Shown piece by piece: positions 62,365 to 64,000 of a stretch of 64,000 nucleotides of DNA. This DNA comes from Lachnospiraceae bacterium. GTDB lineage: Bacteria; Bacillota; Clostridia; Lachnospirales; Lachnospiraceae. The notes beneath the pieces were generated by a model. That model was given only the letters and a program-made list of their open reading frames with translations, did not search any database and was not told where the DNA came from. The stretch covers positions 34,926-98,925 of the forward strand of contig WRBB01000005.1 in NCBI GenBank assembly GCA_009779895.1. Direction: 5' to 3'. Position numbers and translations under genes: made by a program. Within the stretch, counting starts at the first letter, position 1; each line of letters opens with the position of its first letter.

Positions 62365-63012
62365 CTAATAGTCCTCCAATGCTTTAATCACTTCTACAAT
62401 ATCGTTATCAATCTCCTTGCTTTCAAACGCCCCTAGCGGTGTCTTGGCAGTGCTGAAATTTGCCTGTGTTTCATATATATATTTGCCGCCTGTGCATTTT
62501 GCTAAAAGCACAACAGGGAATTTGCTTTCAAGCGTAATCTTGTCTAGTTTTCGCCCAGAAGTCTTGATTCGAGTAAAAAAATAACCATTATCATCATGCT
62601 CTGTTTGGGTGTGGGCTACAAAAATAACCGTTAAATCGTCTCTAACCGTAAGGGCATAGTCTACCAAATCATAAATAGATTGAGCCAAATCTTGCCATTT
62701 GTCGTAGCCTTTTTCTTTGCTTCTTCGCATTTCATCAGCTACCATTAATCCATTGATAGTATCAATTACTACTGTCTTGATGTTTTTTAATTTTTCATCA
62801 TCATTGATATGTCTCAATGCCTGTAGTGCAACTTGTGGTTTGTCTGTCTTAGTGTAATTTTTGGTTTTATCATTGTAATTCTGTTTCCAACCTTTCCAGC
62901 TAAGACCCTTTTTATCACAATCAATATAAAAAGTTGTTTTCGGGTCAAGGTTTCTCATGGAAGTAGTCTTCCCGGCACCGGAATCACCCATCACGCCAAT
63001 AATTTTTCCCAT
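62365..63012 (-). CDS. AAA/RecA-like phage ATPase (Sak4-type)
   Basis: This is a 215-residue P-loop protein with Walker A GDSGAGKTT (residues 9-17) and Walker B VVIDTING. The compact RecA-like core without additional domains resembles Sak4/phage nucleotide-binding proteins that catalyse single-strand annealing or strand exchange together with a DUF669 or SSB partner. Its position next to DUF669 and Gp157 supports a recombination role. Confidence 0.82.
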   Translation of the reverse strand: MGKIIGVMGDSGAGKTTSMRNLDPKTTFYIDCDKKGLSWKGWKQNYNDKTKNYTKTDKPQVALQALRHINDDEKLKNIKTVVIDTINGLMVADEMRRSKEKGYDKWQDLAQSIYDLVDYALTVRDDLTVIFVAHTQTEHDDNGYFFTRIKTSGRKLDKITLESKFPVVLLAKCTGGKYIYETQANFSTAKTPLGAFESKEIDNDIVEVIKALEDY

Positions 63013-63212
63013 TAATTTTCCTCCTTGTCATATACAATTCTATCTATGGATTCAACAATAATTTTTGATGCTATCTGTGCCATTGATAATGATGATTCGT
63101 TATAGATATCTACCAATGTGTTGTAAGCATCTTCCGATACCCTGATTACTTGGGTGCCACGCTCCGGCTTTTTTCGTCTTGCTGGAATATATATCTTCCC
63201 ATCCCCCATCAT
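63012..63212 (-). CDS. Small ribbon-helix-helix-like protein
   Basis: This is a 66-residue protein with a basic start (IYIPARRKKPERG) and TQVIRVSEDAYNTLVDIYNESSLSMAQIASKII, a strand followed by two helices as in ribbon-helix-helix regulators. It overlaps the ATPase gene by one base and the Gp157 frame by four. A DNA-binding role is likely but unproven. Confidence 0.6.
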   Translation of the reverse strand: MMGDGKIYIPARRKKPERGTQVIRVSEDAYNTLVDIYNESSLSMAQIASKIIVESIDRIVYDKEEN

Positions 63213-63692
63213 CTTATCCTCAAACTTTCTGTTTGCTTAATAGTCGCATAATCAATATCGTGCTCTTTCGCATAGATTAACAACTTTTTGCGGTCTAATT
63301 TCCTTTCTTGCTCAATCCAAAATTCATCTGGAACTTTTTCTTCGTCTACGAAATCCAAAGACGAAGGATTTTTTTTGAATATTAAATGAAAATAAGTCAG
63401 TTTTAAATTTTTTCTTGCCAGTTTCAATCATGGCATTTGTTAAGTTAAATTTGAGAGCATCAATATTATTATTAATACGTCTCTTAATAGAAGTAAGCCG
63501 TGCGATTTCTTCATCTATGACAGAAATATTTCCGCCAAGTGATTTAATAACCTTTGCATATCCCTCAGCTTTATCTTCAATATCCATCTCCACCAGCTTC
63601 ATAGTGTCATTGATGGTTTTTTGATCAATATTTTCATCGGTTGCCATGTCTAATAATTCTTTGTATTGTTCGGTCAATTCGTATAGCTTCAT
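63209..63692 (-). pseudogene. Gp157 family protein, split by a frameshift in an A8 run
   Basis: The N-terminal part (from 63692) is Gp157-like: MKLYELTEQYKELLDMA..., VKSLGGNI and then MIETGKKKFKTDLFSFNIQ. After a run of eight A on the minus strand (63376-63369) the frame goes off into an unrelated basic tail that stops at 63324. The correct continuation, KNPSSLDFVDEEKVPDEFW and DRKKLLIYAKEHDI, is in another frame that stops at 63209. Removing one A restores a 160-residue protein, the usual length of Gp157. It may be a real mutation, a sequencing error or a site of transcriptional slippage. Confidence 0.75.
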
Positions 63693-63850
63693 TTGGTTTT
63701 ACCTTTCTTCAATTTTTCAATCTTTTTATATAACCCCCATAAGTGCTCTTCTAGGGAATCTTCACTTGTCGGAGATAATCTTATAGCGAAAACATGTAGC
63801 ATTAAAGCTCTCAATATCATGTCATACTCATTTGTATTAAATACTTTCAT
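63689..63850 (-). CDS. Small phage protein upstream of Gp157
   Basis: This is a 53-residue protein, MKVFNTNEYDMILRALMLH..., ending in a Lys-rich tail, with AAGGTGAG before the ATG. Its stop overlaps the Gp157 start (ATGA). The family is unknown. Confidence 0.6.
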   Translation of the reverse strand: MKVFNTNEYDMILRALMLHVFAIRLSPTSEDSLEEHLWGLYKKIEKLKKGKTK

Positions 63851-63858
63851 AGCTCACC

Positions 63859-64000
63859 TTAAAAAATCCTTTCAAACTCACTTTTCATGCAATTTTCGCA
63901 ATACACATATCCGTCAATCACATATCCAGTATCATCTTCGTAGAATTGCAATTCACAAATCACACATTCATCCACTCCTCTTGGCACAGCCGGCTCTTTG
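63859..64000 (-). CDS. Small zinc-ribbon protein, cut by window edge
   Basis: The visible 46 residues contain CVIC and, after a hairpin (GYVIDGYVYC), CENC, forming a likely zinc ribbon. It ends in SEFERIF. The start lies beyond the window. Confidence 0.6.
   Translation of the reverse strand, partial: KEPAVPRGVDECVICELQFYEDDTGYVIDGYVYCENCMKSEFERIF

Larger units (their letters stand above)
27475..64000. mobile_element. Siphovirus prophage integrated at ssrA (right end off-window)
   Basis: Everything from the tmRNA 3' end to the window edge is phage. It includes lysis genes, tail, head and packaging modules in siphovirus order, a replication/recombination module, and many small early proteins. 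The left boundary is inferred from the switch at the tmRNA T-arm/acceptor, a classic tyrosine-integrase target. No integrase and no second copy of the ssrA end are in view, so the right boundary and attR lie beyond 64,000. Late genes point towards ssrA. Confidence 0.93.

Overview
The window is low-GC Firmicutes DNA, most likely from the Clostridia (Lachnospirales-like). I infer this from the split transketolase, a group III-type phosphofructokinase, DUF1015, AzlCD, clostridial housekeeping operons and a tmRNA with a degradation tag ending in LAAA. It has two unequal parts: host chromosome (about 1-27,480) and an incomplete prophage (about 27,475 to beyond 64,000) that sits at the 3' end of the tmRNA gene ssrA.

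Host part. All protein genes lie on the minus strand. Reading from the left edge they are: the N-terminal part of a YesM-like sensor kinase, a VanY-type carboxypeptidase, a degenerate GGDEF/EAL protein, split transketolase, dnaX-ebfC-recR, phosphofructokinase, methionine aminopeptidase, DUF1015, pyridoxal kinase, a GH13 amylase-type enzyme, tilS-hpt-ftsH, a GH43 enzyme, azlC-azlD, a DivIC-like division protein, an RqcP-like S4 protein and HU. Phosphoglucomutase, cca, rmuC and asnS follow. ssrA is transcribed on the plus strand, divergently from asnS, and both have recognisable promoters.

Prophage part. This is a siphovirus whose late genes run on the minus strand towards ssrA. In transcription order they are small and large terminase, portal, MuF-like protein, protease/scaffold, major capsid protein, head-tail connectors, tail tube, tail assembly chaperone with a -1 frameshift, tape measure, Dit, Tal-like protein, tail fibre, holin and endolysin. 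The right end (57-64 kb) holds early genes on the same strand: Gp157, an AAA ATPase, DUF669, an ERCC4 nuclease, a CHC2 primase domain, a DUF927 helicase, and an iteron-flanked AT-rich block that could be the origin. The integrase and distal att site lie outside the window.

Two plus-strand islands interrupt this plan. At 41.5-42.1 kb, between tail tube and tail chaperone, sit a winged-helix regulator and a complete type I toxin-antitoxin locus with a membrane peptide toxin and a convergent antisense RNA. At 54.9-56.9 kb lie an HTH repressor-like gene and several small acidic proteins. A 19-base promoter/operator sequence appears both in the leftward promoter and in the rightward promoter flanking the HTH gene. 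The two late operons (terminase, and tail chaperone/tape measure) share a bipartite promoter motif with identical 12-base spacing. These control elements, the TA locus, the candidate origin and the small-protein island are the least conventional content.
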